Part shown: in pieces, positions 33,331 through 37,706 of the stretch
How the letters are laid out: each line of letters starts with the position of its first letter
Numbering within the stretch: the first letter of the stretch is position 1
Origin: Tubiluchus corallicola
Taxonomy: Eukaryota > Priapulida > Priapulimorpha > Priapulimorphida > Tubiluchidae
Direction: 5' to 3'
DNA length: 37,706 nt
Assembly: GCA_030141605.1 (NCBI GenBank)
Contig: JAQGDQ010000008.1
Location: 1,599,001-1,636,706, forward strand
The notes under the pieces: model-generated
The model's database searches: none
What the model saw: only the letters and a program-made list of their open reading frames with translations
What the model was told of the DNA's origin: nothing
Made by a program: the position numbers and the translations under genes

Positions 33331-34189
33331 GGTTACAAGGTACAATAAATTGAGTACTGAAAACACTCTATAATTTTCTTATTTCTCGACTATAGTAATA
33401 GTACGGCATTTTACAAGCAGGGGTCCATCAGCTGGACTTGTGTATTTTAAGGTGGATGTTGACGTGACAGAAGGCTAGATCAAGGGCAATCCTTTGAGAT
33501 GACTTTGAATCGACAGAAGTTTCTTAGCTGGACCCGGGTGCTTATACATTCTCTTCAACGAGGCAAAAAAACAGGGTGATATAGTAGAAGTGCCACTCAT
33601 CTATTGACAGAGCAGGTTCAGCGTTACTAAACTTTGTTAGGTACATGCAGATTAAAATACAAATTCCTTCTAGAGCGAGATGTGTTTTGTGTTCATGTTT
33701 TCTTTTTTATTTCTTTAATAATCAAAAGTCGGTCATGCGCACTAGAGGTTTAACGAACTTCCTGAAACTGAGTGTCAACGCTTTTTTACGCCTTGGCTTT
33801 CTGGCCAGTTTATATGGTGGACGCAAGTTGAATTTTCAGTTTGACGTTTTTTGAACTCTCCAGGATAATGGCCGCAAACCAAACCAAGAACACCAAGCTT
33901 TGATTTCAGTTTATAGGTAAACCTTTACCTGGTTTTAAGCAAAGGTGTATGTGTGTGCATCTTGACATACTATATTTTGACATTTTATTAAGTAAAGCTG
34001 CTTATTCTCTTAGAAGTAGAGTCTTAATTTCTAGCAGTGCTCGTGTGAGTGTATTGTAAATAGTGACATTTATTTTATTCAAAACTGTATAACAAATAGT
34101 TAAATCTATTATTTGTAATTTTATGTGGATTGTAATTTGATGTGCATTTTTTGGGGATTGGTTGCGTCTGGTTTTAAGACAGCATGAAC

Positions 34190-34710
34190 TCTTAGAATTG
34201 TCTCGACTTTATTTTATAGTTCATGGCGAGGCACCTAATTACATTCGTGACATGATTCTTGCAACAAATTCAAATTGGTATAGTCTTAGATCGAATGATA
34301 GCTCTTTTCTTACAGTTCATAGAGTGCGCTATTCCATTTGAGTGATAGGTCATTTGCTGTAGGACCAACTCTATGGAGCCTGCCTATCCACATCAGGACA
34401 CTTTCGAACACAAACACTTTTAAAATACAAATTAATACATATTTATCTAAAACAGCATACAATCTTTGAAGAAAATGAAATTTTCATTTGTCGTTATATG
34501 CTTGTATTTTGTGAATCTGTGTTTTTTTACGTATTTACTTATTGTAATTTAGTAGGATTGCCGTTTAATCTTGTAAACCTTTTTTTAAGTCCGTCATGGT
34601 GATTTTAGATATCTTTGTGAAGTGTCTTTGAATATTGTCAGTAGTGTTGTGTATAGATTTAAACTCTACACAAAATAAATATTATTATTATTAATATTAT
34701 CGTAATTTTT
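34190..34710 (+). mobile_element. Decayed LINE ORF2 C-terminus and 3' tail
   Basis: The plus strand encodes VHGEAPNYIRDMILA, then a base change of frame near 34335, then DRSFAVGPTLWSLPIHIRTL and KIQINTYLSKTAY. These match the end of non-LTR retrotransposon ORF2 (LHGxAPxYLxDM...RSFxVAGPxLWNSLPxxIR...FKxxLKTxLF). It is followed by an AT-rich 3' region ending in AATAAATATTATTATTATTA. The frameshift and lack of upstream reverse transcriptase motifs show a 5'-truncated dead copy. Confidence 0.75.
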
Positions 34711-36167
34711 TGTAATTATTGTATTTTATACTAACTGTTATTTATAGTTATTATATGAGAAATGCTTGCAATAAAAACTTTACTGCAACTTACTTACTAA
34801 CATTACTCAGCTTCACAACTCGGTGGAGTAAGACAACAAAAATTATTGTCCATCAGCATTTCTATGTTTTTGACCTTTTTCTGTTTTGTTTTCTTTGTAA
34901 ACGTGCTTTGTTTTGGTTTTAATGCAAAATAATAATAAAAATTACTCCCCAAGTTTGTCCTAGCACATTTTTACATCATTAATTTACTAGCGCACACGCT
35001 AGACGAAATAGTGGGCTTCATTTTCAACAAACTAGCAATCGGCGAACCGTTGATCAGACGTGCAAACGTGTGCTAGGTAAAAACGAAGCTAATTTTCAGC
35101 TGTTCACTAATTATTAGTGATGTCATATATTAGTAATCAATAAGAGGTCGATCGAGATACGACCATAACCCTAACGGTGCATTAATTTCACACTAAGTTC
35201 TTTTCTCACTATTCGCAGGCGTTTCAATCTTTGGGAGATTAGTAATTGACACAGTTGGCTTTAATTATTTAAATTATCATAATTTTTTTTCTGCTAATAA
35301 CGCACTGTAGTCAGTCATATGGTATCTGTACAAATATTACCCTATATGACTTTTAGACGTTTTTGCCGGCTTAATTGGAATATCTGCAGGGACGTGTAGA
35401 ATTACGCCAATGCCTCTATCATGTACCGTATAAAATTATGCCAATGCCTATGCCATACACTTGTAGTTTTCGCCAGAACTGCTTCTATGTGAAATGCTTT
35501 ACCGGCGTTCATCATAATAATTTCCTTTTAGACTAATACCGTGGGATATATATATTCCACGCCTTCACAATAGCAGATTCTAGAACACCAAGCCTAGTTT
35601 TACTTGTTTCTTCTCCTTCTACAGCTCAATCACGCCTTTTTTCTACTGTTTTTTTACAGCAGTTTTTGCAAGTTTAGGTTTACTTTTTGGGAATTTTTCA
35701 TTGAAGGTCGATGTCTCGGATTGATCCAGATTTTTAGGAGCTAACAGGCTAAAGAAAGGGCCACACATTGTTAATGAATATGGTACATGGGATATGTTTG
35801 ATCTATAAGTTCTGGGCCACTGTGGTAAGAGCGAGTTGATTCTAAAATAGTGTTCTGATATATTCACTATTTCTGTCTAATAATATTGTGCCAACTAGAC
35901 AAACGATTTCTGCAGTTGGGAGGACAACGAAAATGTTGGCTACGCTTTTATATCGTTAATGTACACGTCTTTACTGAGTCAAGAAATAATAATAATAAAC
36001 TGGGTAGTACTTTGTTTAATTTTATATTAAGAAAATTTTTGTTGCATATTTAATGATTAAGAATTTATGAAAGTGTAAATTTCTGAACTATTTTTTTATG
36101 AAGCGATCTCTAATTTCAATAGAGAATGTTTTAACAAATATAGCAAATATCAATGTGTTAAACTTAC

Positions 36168-36270
36168 CATGTATTAATGTATGCATCAAGAAGCAATAAT
36201 TAGTACCACTAACTAAACATTGTAGATATGGAACACAATAGCTACCATCAGGCACATTCAAAGCATCAAA
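36168..36270 (-). other. Exon-like segment; possible alternative first coding exon of HDC or exon of an unknown gene
   Basis: On the minus strand a pyrimidine tract and acceptor (TCTCTTTTAG, 36280-36271) precede 103 bases that are open throughout (FDALNVPDGSYCVPYLQCLV, then SGTNYCFLMHTLIH plus one base). It ends at a strong donor, CATG|GTAAGTTT. The one leftover base is the phase needed by the first HDC exon at 30035, and an ATG inside would give [14 protein letters not shown]. Other HDC proteins begin with a different motif (xEYRxRGKEMVDY), so the match is only in phase. I do not recognise the encoded segment. Confidence 0.35.
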
Positions 36271-37204
36271 CTAAAAGAGACACCAATTAAATGTAAAGCT
36301 TTTTCTAAGTTTCTCTGTTCATTTCTCACTTTTTGTATTATTTTCACACACAAAACTAATTTACTCGAGTCTAAGCTTTTTAAGAGTGTAATTTATTTTC
36401 CTCAAGCTGCTCGGGCGAAACGGCAATGTATGATGCTTTAGCACGAAAATTAGGCATTAATTTCGTTTTAGAAGGAATTGTAACTGTTCAATAATTTTGT
36501 TAGGCAAATTCTGTACAAAAAGTTAGCAAAAATTCTTGTTACCAACATTGTTGCTGTGTGATTAAGATATTTCCTGATCAAGCCTTTGCCTATCGTAACA
36601 TTTATTTTATTTATCCAAGTGACACAGGTGATCACAATTAAGGATGTGTTATTTTAATCAGGTAGACTGCAATCAGCTCAATTATCAAATAACAACAGAA
36701 GTATTTGGCAATAAAAATCCCATAACGCGTTATTAATGTCTCACTTCTGCTAGTTACTGATCTGAATTTATTGCAGCCAGCTAATTCCATAACAATCTAC
36801 GCGATTTATGAGTGAAAAACTTGTGAATTCCCAGAAGCACTCCCTGACTGGCACGGGCGTTGAGAAGCACTTGACACTCTGTAACGTCACGCGTTTGTGT
36901 CAAAATATTTGCTTCAAATTTTCTTGAAAAATTTGCAAGTTTTAAGTTAGGTTTTCCTAACGTAATGGCGCGCATTGTTTCCAACACCCTACAAGTTGCA
37001 ATATACGCCCTCCGATTAACGTAGTTCTAATTTGATGGAAATAAATTCATTTGGCTTAGAAACGCTGCAAAAGGTTAATCCTTAAACTTACGAGATGTAA
37101 GAAAGGGGATTTTCTTCGTGCTTTCAGACAAACTGTTACTTTCCTATGAGAAACTGATTTCGCGCATTTTTGTTATGCCTCTGTTTTCAAAAGTATTTTC
37201 CAAG

Positions 37205-37275
37205 CCAGCATGTAATACCCGATAAGCGAACACATTATTTGCAATCCAAATGTTCAAGGTTCAAATCCTGGATTT
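37205..37275 (+). mobile_element. tRNA-like / SINE fragment (weak)
   Basis: AAGGTTCAAATCCTGG contains a good B box (GGTTCAAATCC) and is preceded by TTTGCAATCCAAA, which resembles an anticodon loop with GCA, and AGCGAACACATTA, a poor A-box region. No full cloverleaf can be folded. It is likely a degraded tRNA-derived sequence. Confidence 0.3.
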
Positions 37276-37706
37276 CACAGTTCCTTTATTTCTGCCAAAT
37301 TTGCTTAAAACTATTTAATAACTATTTGTCTACGTCATTAATAATAATATTGCAGTTTACTTAAATACCCATAAATCGAGACTAAATTAATTTCAAAAAA
37401 TTACTCTGTTTAGACATAATAATTACGTTAGGGTGAGTAAACTATCATTGCATTGGCTGCTAAGATTAAGTTGCACATCACATGGGATTATGTGGAGAAT
37501 ATAACATAAGATTGTTAAAATTTTCATAGTTTTCTAAGTCGTGCTCTGACACAATTAGTAACATCTAGAAAAATTTCTTGAAAAATAACAAGATTGAATG
37601 AATTCAGATCAGATCCCAATATGCAAGCTTGATTATCACATGACTATGCTTTGTCCTGGAGACTGAGCAGTTTGTGCTAATTTTCACATTTTGACTCCTC
37701 TCTCGG

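Larger units (their letters stand above)
30546..37706. other. Gene-poor right part of the window
   Basis: Apart from the repeats, the LINE remnant and the exon-like segment listed separately, I see no gene. The initiator exon of HDC may lie here or beyond the right edge. A search for a donor-bounded exon ending in the usual RxRG pattern before KEMVDY found none. Many small ORFs are microsatellite or AT-rich artefacts. Confidence 0.5.

Noticed and set aside
35643-35867. Minus-strand ORF with a basic tail (KSKPKLAKTAVKKQ) after an AG
   Set aside because: A weak acceptor, no homology that I recognise, and the frame compatible with the segment at 36168 is a different one.
36781-36987. Minus-strand ORF ending KFFTHKSRRLLWN after an acceptor-like site
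   Set aside because: No known domain, and no partner exon could be identified.

Overview
The window is nuclear DNA of an invertebrate animal, probably a bilaterian. It is AT-rich, has spliceosomal introns with GT..AG ends, and carries decayed non-LTR retrotransposons and short inverted-repeat DNA elements. The histidine decarboxylase tail resembles the insect (Drosophila Hdc) tail more than the vertebrate one. Species and phylum cannot be fixed from the sequence alone.

Layout. At 1-214 a lysine-rich open frame runs off the left edge on the minus strand. At 526-3390 (plus) lies a complete, uninterrupted ORF for the ER glucosidase II alpha subunit (GANAB/GIIalpha, GH31), which trims glucose from N-glycans. 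At 5376-17825 (plus) lies a Rab-GAP of the TBC1 family. I reconstructed it from 12 exons, all in phase; only the first, short coding exon is uncertain. At 22528-30035 (minus) lies histidine decarboxylase (HDC), the PLP enzyme that makes histamine. Eleven exons were reconstructed in phase; the short N-terminal exon is missing or outside the window. The TBC and HDC genes converge on a 4.7-kb intergenic stretch. From 30 kb to the right edge there is no confident gene, only repeats, a LINE remnant and one exon-like segment at 36168-36270.

Repeats. Two pogo/Tigger-like TA-flanked elements lie in opposite orientation, one in a TBC intron and one downstream of the gene. Others are a hAT-like element, a foldback sequence, a 33-bp minisatellite, a 59-bp minisatellite, ATTC and CT microsatellites, and two LINE 3' ends.

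The most unusual feature is in HDC. Two successive exons (25271-25109 and 24768-24678) are each followed, starting exactly at the 5' splice site, by a tandem array of about 21 bp per unit that repeats the exon-intron junction itself. The first array holds 11 copies of the donor GTAAGTGA, the second 17 copies of the junction, 13 of them still with GT. Each true donor therefore sits at the end of a ladder of near-identical decoy donors. Reading-frame consequences are given in the findings.

The three main genes belong to unrelated pathways (ER glycan processing, Rab regulation, histamine synthesis), and nothing suggests that they work together.
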